The translations under genes were made by a program, and so were the position numbers. Under the pieces are notes generated by a model. That model saw only the letters and a program-made list of their open reading frames with translations, searched no databases and had not been told where the DNA came from. Positions 45,163 to 55,077 of a DNA stretch of 64,000 nt are shown piece by piece (position 1 is the stretch's first letter; each line of letters opens with the position of its first letter). The DNA is from Chitinophaga sp. GbtcB8 (lineage in GTDB: Bacteria > Bacteroidota > Bacteroidia > Chitinophagales > Chitinophagaceae). Where the stretch lies: assembly GCF_019091455.1 (NCBI RefSeq), contig NZ_JAGXJN010000001.1:1-64000 (forward strand). Reading direction: 5' to 3'.

Positions 45163-47289
45163 TCACTTCCCTTCCAGCTTTAGCAAAAACGCCTGCTCCA
45201 GGGCTGTTTTCTTTAATGCGGCAAACCTTCCGGAAGCACCGCCATGGCCGGCTTCCATGTCGGTTTTCATGAGCAGCAAGTTATGATCTGTTTTTAGCTC
45301 GCGCAGTTTGGCCACCCATTTGGCAGGCTCCCAGTATTGCACCTGTGAATCGTGCAGGCCGGTAGTAACCAGCATATTGGGATAGGCTTTCGCTACTACA
45401 TTATCATAGGGAGAGTATAACTTCATGTACTCATATGCATCCTTGTTCTTGGGATTGCCCCATTCATCAAACTCACCGGTAGTAAGCGGAATGCTTTCAT
45501 CCAGCATGGTGGTAAGCACATCTACAAACGGAACGCCTGCAATTACGCCATGCCAGAGGTCTGGCCGCAGATTAGTTATGGCACCCATCAGCAGGCCGCC
45601 TGCGCTGCCGCCCTGGGCATAGAGGTGGTCCGGTGAGGTGTAATGCTGCGCTACCAAATGTTCTGCACAGGCAATAAAATCGGTAAAGGTGTTCATCTTT
45701 TTAAACAGCTTACCATCCTCATACCAATAACGGCCCATTTCTTCACCGCCGCGGATATGCGCTATAGCAAAAGCAAAACCACGGTTCAGCAAACTTAAAC
45801 GCGCGCTGCTGAATGCAGGTTCTGTAGTAATGCCGTAAGAGCCGTACCCATACAGCAACAGCGGATGTTTGCCGTTCTTCTCAAACCCTTTTTTATATAC
45901 AATAGAGATAGGCACTTTTACGCCATCTTTTGCGGTGGCGGTTAAACGTTCTGTTACATAATCTTTGGGATCATAACCGCCCAGCACTTCCTGCCGTTTC
46001 TTTAACTCGCTTTTGCGGGTTTCCATATTATAATCGTAGGTAGAGGCGGGTGTGGTCATGGAAGTATAGCTGTAGCGCAGCTCTTTGGTATCCAGCTCCG
46101 GGTTAATGCTGATGCCGGCTACATAGGCCGGTTCATCAAAGTGCAGGTAATGATCCTGGTGGTTTTGCAGGTTCATGATGTGCAGCTGTGAAAGGCCATC
46201 CTTACGCTCCGCCAGCACCAGGTATTCACGGAACACTTCAAATTCTTCCAGCAATACATCTGCACGGTGGGGGATCACTTCTTTCCAGTTCTCTTTGGAA
46301 GTCTTATCCAGCGGGCTTTCCATCAGGCGAAAATTTTTTGCATCCAGGTTAGTGCGGATGTAAAAACGATCGTTGAGCGGTTCTATATCATACAACAGAT
46401 CCTTCTGGCGCGGCTGAAAGATCCTGAAGCTGCCTTCCGGTTTGGATGCATCCAATATGCGGTATTCAGCAGAAAGTGTGCTGGTAGAGGCGATCATGAT
46501 GAACTGACCGGATTTGCTGCGGCGTACATCTACATCAAAGGTTTCATCTTTTTCCATGTACACCTGTTCATCCTTACTAACTTCCGTACCCAGCTTATGG
46601 CGCAAGATACGCTCCTCACGCAATGTTTCCGGGTGTTTGCCGGTGTAAAAGAAAGTCTGGTTATCATTGGCCCATGCCACATCTCCGCTGGTTTCAGGAA
46701 TGGCATCCGGTAAAATGTTGCCGGTAGCCAGCTCTTTTACCCGGATCACATATTTGCGGCGGCTTACCGTATCTACCCCAAAGGCCAGCAGTTGGTTATC
46801 CGGGCTTACGGACAGGCCATTCACATGGCAATAGGCGTGCCCCTGGGCTACTTCATTTACATTCAATATTACTTCCTCTGCTGCTTCCAGGCTGCCTTTT
46901 TTACGGCAGTAGATGGGATATTCCTTACCGGTTTCAAAACGGGTGTAGTAATAATAACCATTCTTCATGTAAGGGGCGCTGGCATCGGTTTCCATAATGC
47001 GGCCCTTCATTTCTTCATACAGGCTTTCCCGTAGTTTCTTCTCCGGTTGCATGATGGTATCCAGGTAAGCATTTTCTGCCTGCAGGTAAGCGATCACTTT
47101 CGGATCGTTCCTGTCATTCATCCAGTAGTAATTGTCCGTGCGGGTATCTCCGTGTATGGTAAGCGTCTTGGGTATTTTAGGCGCTACCGGCGCTGGTACA
47201 TTCGATTGTTCCGTCATAGTGTTCTTTTTCTCCTGACAGCCTAAAAGGCTAATGCATAATAATGCGGTAAAACCTGGCGTGTGCTTCAT
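45163..47289 (-). CDS. S9-family oligopeptidase B-like lipoprotein peptidase
   Basis: 708 residues. A lipoprotein signal (MKHTPGFTALLCISLLGCQE) precedes a beta-propeller (about 90-420) and an alpha/beta-hydrolase domain with nucleophile Ser in YAQGGSAGGLLMGAI and the catalytic His in DMEAGHGG. It resembles oligopeptidase B/prolyl oligopeptidase and should cut short peptides in the periplasm. A longer frame to 47445 would run into the neighbouring oxidoreductase gene and is rejected. It follows that gene by 13 bases. Confidence 0.92.
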   Translation of the reverse strand: MKHTPGFTALLCISLLGCQEKKNTMTEQSNVPAPVAPKIPKTLTIHGDTRTDNYYWMNDRNDPKVIAYLQAENAYLDTIMQPEKKLRESLYEEMKGRIMETDASAPYMKNGYYYYTRFETGKEYPIYCRKKGSLEAAEEVILNVNEVAQGHAYCHVNGLSVSPDNQLLAFGVDTVSRRKYVIRVKELATGNILPDAIPETSGDVAWANDNQTFFYTGKHPETLREERILRHKLGTEVSKDEQVYMEKDETFDVDVRRSKSGQFIMIASTSTLSAEYRILDASKPEGSFRIFQPRQKDLLYDIEPLNDRFYIRTNLDAKNFRLMESPLDKTSKENWKEVIPHRADVLLEEFEVFREYLVLAERKDGLSQLHIMNLQNHQDHYLHFDEPAYVAGISINPELDTKELRYSYTSMTTPASTYDYNMETRKSELKKRQEVLGGYDPKDYVTERLTATAKDGVKVPISIVYKKGFEKNGKHPLLLYGYGSYGITTEPAFSSARLSLLNRGFAFAIAHIRGGEEMGRYWYEDGKLFKKMNTFTDFIACAEHLVAQHYTSPDHLYAQGGSAGGLLMGAITNLRPDLWHGVIAGVPFVDVLTTMLDESIPLTTGEFDEWGNPKNKDAYEYMKLYSPYDNVVAKAYPNMLVTTGLHDSQVQYWEPAKWVAKLRELKTDHNLLLMKTDMEAGHGGASGRFAALKKTALEQAFLLKLEGK

Positions 47290-47302
47290 ATAGGAATGTA
47301 AA

Positions 47303-48682
47303 TTAAACAATTTGCATGCTTTCCGGGTTCCAGTGAATGGGCTGCTTTTTAAAGTAGCTTTCATTGGTAAGCAATGCCGGGCCGGCGGCGCGCAGGCCAA
47401 AGGTGGCGTCTTCCACAACAGCTTTGCCGGAGCGCATAGCTTCAAAGAAATTCACGAAATGATCCTGACGGTCATCATAACCGGCAGGTGCAGCGTACTT
47501 ACTTTCAGACCTGTCTCCTTTGCGCATGGCTTCGGGATATTTGGTATTGTACTGCTGTACATAGGCTTCCTGCTGCGCTTTGGTGAAGGTGTTATATGTA
47601 TCCCACCCGCCATAACCGGGAGCTTCCGGCAGCTTATGTTTTTTGATCTTAAAATCGTTCCAGCCCATTTCCAATACGCCTTCTGTTCCAATAAAACGGG
47701 TGTATTGCCCGCCACCGCCGCCATCTGCAAAGTTCACCCGCAGGGTGGTCTGGAAGGCAGGATGCACCTTGGTTTCAGGGTAGTCAAAAATAGCTATTAC
47801 TACATCCGGCACATCGCGCCCATCTTTCCACTGTACTAAATTGCCGCTGGCAAAAACGCGGGAAGGGCCTATGGAGCCGGTAATGTAGTGCAGGCCGGTG
47901 ATCAGGTGCACAAACAGATCGCCGGGAATGCCGGTGCCATATGCCTGGTAATTGCGCCAGCGGAAAAACCGTACGGGATCAAAAGGCACTTTGGCGGTAT
48001 CTTTTAAGAAGGTGTCAAAGTCAACGGTTTTGGGGCTGGCATCCGGCGGTATGGAATACTGCCAGGCGCCCAGCGCATCATGCCTGTCATAACAGGCTTC
48101 CACTACATTCAGCTGTCCTATTTCGCCGGCCTGGTATCTTTTACGCGCTTCTACCATGGCTATGCTGCTTACGCGCTGGCTGCCTACCTGGAACACTTTG
48201 CCGGTACGCTTTTGCGTGGCTATTACCTGGTGCCCTTCTGCTATCTGCTGCACCATGGGTTTTTCGCAATACACTGCTTTACCTTTTTCCATGGCGTAAA
48301 TGGAAATAGTATCGTGCCAATGGTCCGGCGTAGCTACTATTACCGCATCAATATCTTTACGGTCCAGCAGCTCCCGGTAATCGCGGGTGGTAAATACATT
48401 GCTGCCGTATACCTCCTTTACTTTCTGCAGGTGACCATCATACAGGTCAGCAGCGCCAACAAACTCCACACCGGGTACTTTCAGCGCGGTATCCACATCG
48501 CCAAAGCCCATAATACCCATGCCTACGCAGGCCAGGCGTATCTTATCGTTAGCGGATATACGTTTTTCGGGTTGTAATATATGTATATGTTCCCTGCCCA
48601 GGGATGCCAGGGGGCCGGCGCCTATTAAAGCAGCGGTGCTGCCCAGTTGCCGGAGGAATTTTCTGCGGGAGTTGTTAGACAT
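47303..48682 (-). CDS. Gfo/Idh/MocA-family oxidoreductase with Tat signal
   Basis: 459 residues. The twin-arginine signal SNNSRRKFLRQLGSTAALI starts the protein, so it is exported folded with its NAD(P). The Rossmann motif is ACVGMGIMGFGD (about 52-63) and the family signature is VYCEKPMVQQ near residue 133. The C-terminal half has the substrate barrel. Such exported members act on sugars in Bacteroidota; substrate not determinable. It is in one unit with the S9 peptidase. Confidence 0.88.
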   Translation of the reverse strand: MSNNSRRKFLRQLGSTAALIGAGPLASLGREHIHILQPEKRISANDKIRLACVGMGIMGFGDVDTALKVPGVEFVGAADLYDGHLQKVKEVYGSNVFTTRDYRELLDRKDIDAVIVATPDHWHDTISIYAMEKGKAVYCEKPMVQQIAEGHQVIATQKRTGKVFQVGSQRVSSIAMVEARKRYQAGEIGQLNVVEACYDRHDALGAWQYSIPPDASPKTVDFDTFLKDTAKVPFDPVRFFRWRNYQAYGTGIPGDLFVHLITGLHYITGSIGPSRVFASGNLVQWKDGRDVPDVVIAIFDYPETKVHPAFQTTLRVNFADGGGGGQYTRFIGTEGVLEMGWNDFKIKKHKLPEAPGYGGWDTYNTFTKAQQEAYVQQYNTKYPEAMRKGDRSESKYAAPAGYDDRQDHFVNFFEAMRSGKAVVEDATFGLRAAGPALLTNESYFKKQPIHWNPESMQIV

Positions 48683-48774
48683 AACGTTCCTGATTTTAGG
48701 TTAGACGTGGATAGACTGTATAATAATAACGAAAAAAACGGAACTTCTGTAACCGCTGCTGAGGAGTGGTAAAA

Positions 48775-48812
48775 CAAAACAGGCTGCCCCGTTTATAGCG
48801 GGACAGCCTGCG
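48775..48812 (-). terminator. Terminator after sdhB
   Basis: Stem AGGCTG-CCCCG with CGGGA-CAGCCT (48781-48810), 7-base loop; T-rich run on the minus strand. Confidence 0.8.
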
Positions 48813-48840
48813 GCTTATAATATTTACCTGGCGGCGTTAC

Positions 48841-49605
48841 CTATTTTTCATAGGTAAAACCAGCGCGGATAAACTCGCGGTTCAGGCGGGCAATGTTAGT
48901 GAGGGAGATCTCTTTCGGACATTCTGCTTCGCAGGCGCCGGTGTTGGTACAGCTACCAAAACCTTCTTTGTCCATTTGAGCTACCATGTTCAGCGCACGG
49001 GTAGCTCTTTCCGGCTCGCCCTGCGGCAGCTGGGCCAGCTGGGATACTTTAGCAGATACGAACAGCATGGCAGAGGAGTTCTTACATGCTGCCACGCAGG
49101 CACCGCAACCAATACAGGCTGCTGCTGCAAATGCGGCATCGGCTTTATCTTTCGGGATGGGAATAGCATTCGCATCTACCGCGTTACCGGTGTTTACGGA
49201 TATAAAACCACCTGATTCAATAATGCGGTCAAAGGCGCCACGGTCTACCGTCAGATCTTTCAGTACCGGGAAAGCTTCTGCTCTCCAGGGTTCTACGGTA
49301 ATGGTATCGCCATCTTTAAAGGCGCGCATGTGCAGCTGACAGGTAGTAGTACCTGCCCAGGGGCCATGTGCACGGCCGTTGATATGCATGGAACACATAC
49401 CGCAAATACCTTCACGGCAGTCATGGTCAAATGCTATCGGTTCTTTTCCCTCGTTGATCAGGCGTTCATTCAACACATCGAACATTTCCAGGAAAGACAT
49501 TTCAGAAGAGATATCTTTTACCTGGTAAGTTTCAAAACCACCCTGAGCTTTTGTATTTTTTTGCCTCCACACTTTTAATGTGAGGCCCATGGTATAATGT
49601 TCCAT
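48841..49605 (-). CDS. sdhB: Succinate dehydrogenase/fumarate reductase iron-sulfur subunit
   Basis: 254 residues from the ATG at 49605. The [2Fe-2S] ligands are in [15 protein letters not shown], and the two further clusters in [13 protein letters not shown] and [15 protein letters not shown]. It passes electrons from SdhA to the quinone site. Upstream frame to 49716 would overlap sdhA and is rejected. Last gene of sdhCAB. Confidence 0.96.
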   Translation of the reverse strand: MEHYTMGLTLKVWRQKNTKAQGGFETYQVKDISSEMSFLEMFDVLNERLINEGKEPIAFDHDCREGICGMCSMHINGRAHGPWAGTTTCQLHMRAFKDGDTITVEPWRAEAFPVLKDLTVDRGAFDRIIESGGFISVNTGNAVDANAIPIPKDKADAAFAAAACIGCGACVAACKNSSAMLFVSAKVSQLAQLPQGEPERATRALNMVAQMDKEGFGSCTNTGACEAECPKEISLTNIARLNREFIRAGFTYEK

Positions 49606-49639
49606 TGTTATGGCTGTATTACTCAATAATAGAATTAGA

Positions 49640-51613
49640 TTATTTGTACGAGCGCTGTGTAGGCTTACACTCCTCAAATACGAGTGCCTCCTTGTGCAAT
49701 TCGTAGGTGCTATCACCTTTGTATTCCCAGGCGGCTACGTAAGCGAAGTTGGCATCGTCGCGCAGCGCTTCCCCTTCCTCTGTCTGCGATTCTTCGCGGA
49801 AGTGGCCTCCGCAGGATTCGCGGCGGTTCAGGGCATCAAGACACATCAGCTCACCCAGTTCCAGGAAGTCGGCCACACGGCCTGCTTTTTCCAGCTCAGG
49901 GTTGATCTCGTTGGCCTCACCGGGTATGCGCACATCTTTCCAGAACTCAGCGCGCAGCGCTTTGATCTCTTCAATGGCTTCTTTCAAACCCTGCTCATTA
50001 CGGGCCATGCCGCATTTCTCCCACATGATCTTACCCAGCCTTTTGTGGAAGTGATCCACTGACTTGCTGCCTTTAATATTCATTAAGCGGTCAAGAGTTT
50101 CCTGTGCCTGCTTTTCTGCTTCCACAAAGGCCGGATGGTCTGTGGGAATAGCTTTGGTACGGATCTCATCGGCCAGGTAGTTACCAATGGTGTAAGGTAT
50201 TACAAAGTAACCGTCGGCCAGGCCCTGCATGAGTGCGGATGCACCCAGGCGGTTAGCGCCGTGGTCAGAGAAGTTGGCTTCACCTAAAGCATATAAACCA
50301 GGTACGGTGGTCATCAGCTCATAATCCACCCACAGGCCGCCCATGGTATAGTGCACGGCAGGGTAAATGCGCAACGGCACTTCGTAGGGATCTTCGCCGG
50401 TGATCTTGGCCAACATATCTAACAGGTTACCGTATTTCTCTACTACTACTTCTTTACCCAGCTGGCGGATCTGGTCCGGTGTTGGGTTATGCAACCCGCG
50501 TTTGCCGGCTTCTATTTTGCCATAACGTTCCATGTTAGCGGCAAAATCCAGGTACACGGCCTGTTTGGAGGTACCTACACCATAACCGGCACCGCACCTT
50601 TCTTTGGCAGCACGGGAGGCCACATCGCGCGGTACCAGGTTACCAAAGGCGGGGTACCTTCTTTCCAGGTAATAATCCCTTTCGTCTTCAGGTATATCGC
50701 TTGGTTTACGGGTATCGTTCTGTTTCTTGGGCACCCATATACGGCCGTCGTTACGCAGTGATTCTGACATCAGCGTTAATTTGGACTGATGATCGCCGGA
50801 AACGGGGATACAGGTTGGGTGGGTCTGTGTAAAGCAGGGGTTACCGAAGTAAGCGCCTTTTTTAGTTGCTTTCCATGCTGCAGTTACGTTAGAACCCATG
50901 GCGTTGGTAGACAGGTAGAACACGTTACCATAACCGCCGCTGCACAGCAGCACGGCATGGCCAAAATGGCGTTCCAGCTTACCGGTAGTAAGGTCGCGGG
51001 CAATGATGCCGCGGGCTTTCCCATCTATCTTCACTATATCCAGCATTTCATGGCGGGTATACAGGGTTACGTTACCCAGGGCCACCTGCCGCTCTAATGC
51101 GGAGTAGGCGCCTAACAGCAGCTGCTGGCCGGTTTGGCCGGCGGCGTAGAAAGTACGCTGTACCTGTGTACCACCAAAAGAGCGGTTGCTTAACAGGCCA
51201 CCGTATTCACGGGCAAAGGGCACACCCTGTGCCACGCACTGGTCTATAATATTAGCGCTTACCTCTGCCAGGCGATGCACATTGGATTCGCGGGAACGGT
51301 AGTCGCCACCTTTTACAGTATCGTAAAATAAACGGAAAACGGAATCACCATCATTCTGGTAGTTCTTGGCAGCATTAATACCACCCTGTGCTGCAATACT
51401 GTGCGCACGGCGGGCACTATCCTGAAAGCAGAATGCTTTTACCTTGTATCCTAATTCGCCTAAAGAGGCCGCTGCTGAAGCGCCTGCCAGGCCGGTACCC
51501 ACAATGATTATTTCCAGACTGCGTTTGTTAGCCGGGTTCACCAGCTTACAATGTCCTTTATAATCTTCCCATTTACTATTTAACTGGCCGGCAGGAATTT
51601 TTGCATCCAACAT
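49640..51613 (-). CDS. sdhA: Succinate dehydrogenase/fumarate reductase flavoprotein subunit
   Basis: 657 residues. FAD-binding [17 protein letters not shown] and the covalent-FAD histidine region [15 protein letters not shown] are clear; the active-site region [16 protein letters not shown] is present. It oxidises succinate in the TCA cycle. The length and the single-cytochrome partner put it in the B. subtilis/Wolinella-type class. Confidence 0.97.
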   Translation of the reverse strand: MLDAKIPAGQLNSKWEDYKGHCKLVNPANKRSLEIIIVGTGLAGASAAASLGELGYKVKAFCFQDSARRAHSIAAQGGINAAKNYQNDGDSVFRLFYDTVKGGDYRSRESNVHRLAEVSANIIDQCVAQGVPFAREYGGLLSNRSFGGTQVQRTFYAAGQTGQQLLLGAYSALERQVALGNVTLYTRHEMLDIVKIDGKARGIIARDLTTGKLERHFGHAVLLCSGGYGNVFYLSTNAMGSNVTAAWKATKKGAYFGNPCFTQTHPTCIPVSGDHQSKLTLMSESLRNDGRIWVPKKQNDTRKPSDIPEDERDYYLERRYPAFGNLVPRDVASRAAKERCGAGYGVGTSKQAVYLDFAANMERYGKIEAGKRGLHNPTPDQIRQLGKEVVVEKYGNLLDMLAKITGEDPYEVPLRIYPAVHYTMGGLWVDYELMTTVPGLYALGEANFSDHGANRLGASALMQGLADGYFVIPYTIGNYLADEIRTKAIPTDHPAFVEAEKQAQETLDRLMNIKGSKSVDHFHKRLGKIMWEKCGMARNEQGLKEAIEEIKALRAEFWKDVRIPGEANEINPELEKAGRVADFLELGELMCLDALNRRESCGGHFREESQTEEGEALRDDANFAYVAAWEYKGDSTYELHKEALVFEECKPTQRSYK

Positions 51614-51646
51614 AATATGTCAAAAATTTGAGAGTAAAGCTTGAAA

Positions 51647-52330
51647 TTATTTGAAAAATATTACCACCGGAATAGCAGCAAAACCAATAGGGATCAGGAT
51701 GCCAAACAGCCATACCCCTATGAAATTAATTAAGCCGTTGTATTTAACATGGTTTAAACCAAAGGTCTGGAAGGCGCTTTTGAAGCCGTGTACCAGGTGA
51801 AAGGACAAACCGATCATACCGATCACATACAAGGCTACCAGCCAGCCTTCCTTAAAGGCATACTGTACTGTGGAGTACAGGTCCTTTACCGGTTCGCCGG
51901 TGGCGTCGTAGTTAATGGTGGGTACATTGCCGAAGTGGAATTTCCACCAGAAATCGGCCAGGTGAATAATGATGAAAATGAGCAGGATGCTGCCCATAAC
52001 AGCCATCTGGCGGCTAAACCAGGAAGAGGTTTGGTTACCCGGGTTAATTGCATACTTCACCGGGCGGGCCTTACGGTTACTGAAAGTAAGCTGCAGGGCA
52101 ATAATGGCATGCAGCAGGATCACGATCTTTAAGCCCCAGGCAATAAACTGGATCAGGCTGTTGTGCCCCATGAAGGCGGCGTAGCTGTTAAAAGCTTTGC
52201 CCCCATCGTTGTACAGCAGCTGGACGTTACCGGCCAGGTGCACCAATACGAAGCTGCAAAGGAAAAAACCGGTAGCGCCTACTAATATTTTTTTGCCAAT
52301 AGAGGTATCGAAGAATTGTGACCACTTCAT
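51647..52330 (-). CDS. sdhC: Succinate dehydrogenase cytochrome b subunit
   Basis: 227 residues with five membrane helices. Conserved histidines that may bind the two hemes occur in LVHLAGNVQLL, ILLHAIIALQL, IIHLADFWWKFH and SFHLVHGFKSAF. It is the single, fused membrane anchor of type-B succinate:quinone oxidoreductases. First gene of sdhCAB, with its promoter at 52384-52414. Confidence 0.93.
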   Translation of the reverse strand: MKWSQFFDTSIGKKILVGATGFFLCSFVLVHLAGNVQLLYNDGGKAFNSYAAFMGHNSLIQFIAWGLKIVILLHAIIALQLTFSNRKARPVKYAINPGNQTSSWFSRQMAVMGSILLIFIIIHLADFWWKFHFGNVPTINYDATGEPVKDLYSTVQYAFKEGWLVALYVIGMIGLSFHLVHGFKSAFQTFGLNHVKYNGLINFIGVWLFGILIPIGFAAIPVVIFFK

Positions 52331-52383
52331 ATAAAATACTGAGCTTCCTTATAAGTAATATGATAAAATTCCTAAATGTCGGG

Positions 52384-52414
52384 CAAATTTAACGCAGGAA
52401 AAGTTAAAAGCAAA
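52384..52414 (-). promoter_or_regulatory. sdhCAB promoter
   Basis: TTTG (52411-52414 on the minus strand), 19 bases, TAAATTTG (52384-52391). Excellent match; leader about 45 bases. Confidence 0.72.
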
Positions 52415-52441
52415 TGATATTTCTCAGTTTTAGCTAATTAA

Positions 52442-52548
52442 GTCCATGATCCATAGCCGATGGTCCATAGAAGTTTCCGATATATCAGTTTGCAGGTAAA
52501 ATGTCCTTAATGTACACTGCCATGGACTATGGACCATGAATTATGGAC
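52442..52548. repeat. Inverted heptamer-phased repeat, GTCCATA family
   Basis: The left arm (52442-52469) is GTCCATG, ATCCATA, GCCGATG, GTCCATA; the right arm (52521-52548) is CATGGAC, TATGGAC, CATGAAT, TATGGAC. The spacer is about 50 bases. It lies upstream of the sdhC promoter and ends just before the stop of the 187-residue protein gene. Confidence 0.85.
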
Positions 52549-52554
52549 ATTTTG

Positions 52555-53118
52555 CTACTCCAACCGCCGCATCATGACATTATCGATGAGATTATAGAGG
52601 TGCTGGGGCTGGTAGGTTCTCCATTTGTCGTTTTCAAGGAGGTGTACATAGTTGTCCAGGCGGGCCCTCACAAAGTCGTGTTTGGTTTGTTCGGGCATGT
52701 TCAGGCTCACGATCCAGCCGCCCTCGTCCTTAATATCATCCCACCATTCCTCATAATAACAATCGTCTGAGGAATGAAAATTCATGACATTTTCTGTAAT
52801 GAGAATAAATTTGTTAATGCCTTCGGCTACCATAACATCTATGATCTCCCTTTTCAGGGTCATAATATCATTTTCAATGGCATCATTCCATTCTCCCAAC
52901 AATTCTATAATGGCAAAGTTGAACTGGTAATCTGCAAACAATACTTTCAGATACAGTGTGCGGGAGCCAAAATCGTCCCACTGCGGATGTACGTAATAGT
53001 TATATACGGTATTGGTAAATTCAAATTCGCTGTACTCCCTGCCATAGAAAGGCGATAGCTCATCTTCTTCCGCTGCGTACAAATGCCGCCAGTTATAATA
53101 TGGTTCTATATCGTGCAT
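52555..53118 (-). CDS. Conserved acidic protein of unknown function
   Basis: 187 residues, not recognised. It is acidic and rich in Trp, Tyr and Asn (WNDAIENDIMTLKREIID, DDCYYEEWWDDIKDEGGW), without signal peptide or membrane helix, so probably cytoplasmic. The pattern resembles small conserved hypotheticals of Bacteroidota. It is 25 bases downstream of murQ on the same strand and may share its transcript. Confidence 0.7.
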   Translation of the reverse strand: MHDIEPYYNWRHLYAAEEDELSPFYGREYSEFEFTNTVYNYYVHPQWDDFGSRTLYLKVLFADYQFNFAIIELLGEWNDAIENDIMTLKREIIDVMVAEGINKFILITENVMNFHSSDDCYYEEWWDDIKDEGGWIVSLNMPEQTKHDFVRARLDNYVHLLENDKWRTYQPQHLYNLIDNVMMRRLE

Positions 53119-53143
53119 GGGCTCTCAATCTACTCTCCTAAAG

Positions 53144-53965
53144 TTACGCCATCTTGCTATATTCTTCTACCGCCTTTCTGACACTGCCGGCCTTTAACAG
53201 CAGGTCTTTAGCGGTCTCATATTCGCTGAGCTGCAGCTTTTCCATCAGCATTTTTACGCCTCTGTCCACCAGCTTATCATTGCTCAGCTGCATGTTCACC
53301 ATTTTATTATCCTCTACCCTTCCCAGCTGGATCATTACTGCGGTAGAGATCATATTTAATACCAACTTTTGCGCGGTGCCGCTTTTCATGCGGGTGCTGC
53401 CGGTTACAAACTCCGGGCCTACCACCACTTCTATGGGATAATCGGCGGCGGCGGATAATGGCGCGCCGGCATTACAGCATATGCTGCCGGTAACCACTCC
53501 CTCCTGGCGGCACTTTTGCAGGGCGCCAATTACATAGGGCGTGGTGCCGCTGGCGGCAATACCTATTACCACATCTTTTTCTGTGACGTTGAATTCCTGC
53601 AGGTCTTTCCAGCCCTGCTCCCGGTCATCTTCTGCAAATTCCACTGCCTTGCGGATGGCGGCATCCCCACCGGCAATAATGCCTATTACCAAACCATGCG
53701 GTACGCCAAAAGTGGGCGGGCATTCCGATGCATCCACAATTCCCAAACGGCCACTGGTACCGGCGCCCATGTAAAACAGGCGGCCACCGGCCAGCATTTT
53801 ATCTGCGATGGCTGCTACCAGCTTTTCTATCTGCGGAATTACTTTTGCTACCGCCTGGGGCACCGTTTGGTCTTCTTTATTAATATTGGTCAGGATCTCC
53901 GCTACGGTCATCTTTTCCAGGTGGCGATAGTGGGAAGTTTGCTCCGTTACTCTTACAAAGGACAT
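53144..53965 (-). CDS. murQ: N-acetylmuramic acid 6-phosphate etherase
   Basis: 273 residues, SIS fold. Motifs: YMGAGTSGRLGIVDASECPPTFG, IAGGDAAIRKAVEFAEDD and FVTGSTRMKSGTAQK. It cleaves the lactyl ether of MurNAc-6-P to give GlcNAc-6-P and D-lactate in cell-wall recycling. The upstream neighbour is a sugar kinase that could supply its substrate. Confidence 0.95.
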   Translation of the reverse strand: MSFVRVTEQTSHYRHLEKMTVAEILTNINKEDQTVPQAVAKVIPQIEKLVAAIADKMLAGGRLFYMGAGTSGRLGIVDASECPPTFGVPHGLVIGIIAGGDAAIRKAVEFAEDDREQGWKDLQEFNVTEKDVVIGIAASGTTPYVIGALQKCRQEGVVTGSICCNAGAPLSAAADYPIEVVVGPEFVTGSTRMKSGTAQKLVLNMISTAVMIQLGRVEDNKMVNMQLSNDKLVDRGVKMLMEKLQLSEYETAKDLLLKAGSVRKAVEEYSKMA

Positions 53966-53967
53966 TT

Positions 53968-54002
53968 CTATTTTAGATTGTAGATTTTAGATTTACGATT
54001 TA
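53968..54002. repeat. Heptamer-phased repeat, AGATTTT family, single arm
   Basis: CTATTTT, AGATTGT, AGATTTT, AGATTTA, CGATTTA in register, between the kinase stop and murQ start. No partner arm. Confidence 0.75.
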
Positions 54003-54008
54003 TGCTGC

Positions 54009-54884
54009 TTACAGCTTACTACTTTTTACGCCTGCTTCCTCATGGTATTTTATTAAACCGTCCATAGGATTGCGTAATACAGATCCCAGCTGCAGCTCAT
54101 ACAGCTCGCACAGGGCCTGCAGCACATCCCGGAAATGCCAGGCTATGCTACCGGTAAAATGCAGCGGATGCGTCCAGCTTTCGCTGTACTTATAGATATG
54201 GTTAAAGAAAAAATCGTTCAGGCCATCTTCCAATATATTCTCTACAATAAAATGCCCGCGGTTCTCGCCCAGGAACACGGAAAAGCCGGCCAGGTAGCGG
54301 TTAGCCATGGGTTTGCGGTACACATTTTCCAGGATCTCATCTTTATTGGTATGGTACTTTGCATCAAAGCGCATTTGCAGCTCCTCGTCAAAAGAGTTAT
54401 AACAATAATACTGCAGCAGCTTCCGGCCCAGGTAAGCGCCGCTCCCCTCATCGCCCAGTATAAAGCCCAGGCCTGGGTTATTATGCGCAATACGCTCACC
54501 GTCGTAATAACAGCTATTGGAACCGGTACCCAGTATGCTGGCTATACCGGGACCGTGCTGGCATAACGCGTGGGCAGCGGCCATCAGATCGTGTGATACC
54601 GCAATATTTGCATGGGGCCATACGGCGCCCAGGGCTTCCTGCATGATCTGCACACTTCTGGGCTGCGAACAGCCGGTACCGTAGTAAAAGATCTCTTCTA
54701 CTTCTACCCCCGGGGGCATTTGCGGCTTCAGCTCCTTTTCCAGCACCTCACGCACCTGCTGGGCGTTAAGGAAAAAAGGACTGATGCCCTGTGTTTGATA
54801 ACGGAAATGATCACTTGGAGTTAACAGGCTCCAGTCTGCCTTCGTAGAACCACTATCCGCTATCAGCTTAACCTTTACAGGCAT
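54009..54884 (-). CDS. BadF/BcrA-type amino-sugar kinase, probable MurNAc/GlcNAc kinase
   Basis: 291 residues of the ASKHA fold. The phosphate-1 loop is LIADSGSTKADWSLL, the second is SILGTGSNSCYY and LGDEGSGAYLGRKLL closes the nucleotide site. N-acetylglucosamine kinase-like proteins and the Tannerella MurNAc kinase MurK belong here. Adjacent murQ favours MurNAc as substrate, but this is inference from context. Confidence 0.85.
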   Translation of the reverse strand: MPVKVKLIADSGSTKADWSLLTPSDHFRYQTQGISPFFLNAQQVREVLEKELKPQMPPGVEVEEIFYYGTGCSQPRSVQIMQEALGAVWPHANIAVSHDLMAAAHALCQHGPGIASILGTGSNSCYYDGERIAHNNPGLGFILGDEGSGAYLGRKLLQYYCYNSFDEELQMRFDAKYHTNKDEILENVYRKPMANRYLAGFSVFLGENRGHFIVENILEDGLNDFFFNHIYKYSESWTHPLHFTGSIAWHFRDVLQALCELYELQLGSVLRNPMDGLIKYHEEAGVKSSKL

Positions 54885-54927
54885 ATCCGTTGATTTATGA
54901 AATTAATGTAGCAGAATATAATTATGC

Positions 54928-54935
54928 TATTTTTG
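54928..54935 (+). promoter_or_regulatory. -7 promoter box upstream of the S41 peptidase
   Basis: TATTTTTG fits TAnnTTTG; no good -33 element. The implied leader is about 135 bases and holds the inverted heptamer repeat. Confidence 0.4.
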
Positions 54936-54961
54936 TCACAATTTAAACAAATCGGCCAATT

Positions 54962-55057
54962 TATAATTTTAGATTTACGATTTCAGATTTTAGATTTGGT
55001 AATGCGTTCTCCGCTCCAGGCTAATCTAAAATAGTAAATCCAAGACCGTAAATTGAT
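54962..55057. repeat. Inverted heptamer-phased repeat, TTAGATT family
   Basis: The left arm (54962-54996) is TATAATT, TTAGATT, TACGATT, TCAGATT, TTAGATT; the right arm (55023-55057) is AATCTAA, AATAGTA, AATCCAA, GACCGTA, AATTGAT. The spacer is 26 bases. It falls between the -7 box at 54928-54935 and the S41 start, so it would be in the 5' leader of that mRNA. Confidence 0.85.
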
Positions 55058-55077
55058 TGGGGCTCAATACAGGAATT

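Noticed and set aside
47290-47445. N-terminal extension of the S9 peptidase
   Set aside because: It overlaps the Gfo/Idh gene; the lipoprotein signal starts at 47289.
49606-49716. N-terminal extension of SdhB
   Set aside because: It overlaps sdhA; the conserved protein starts at 49605.
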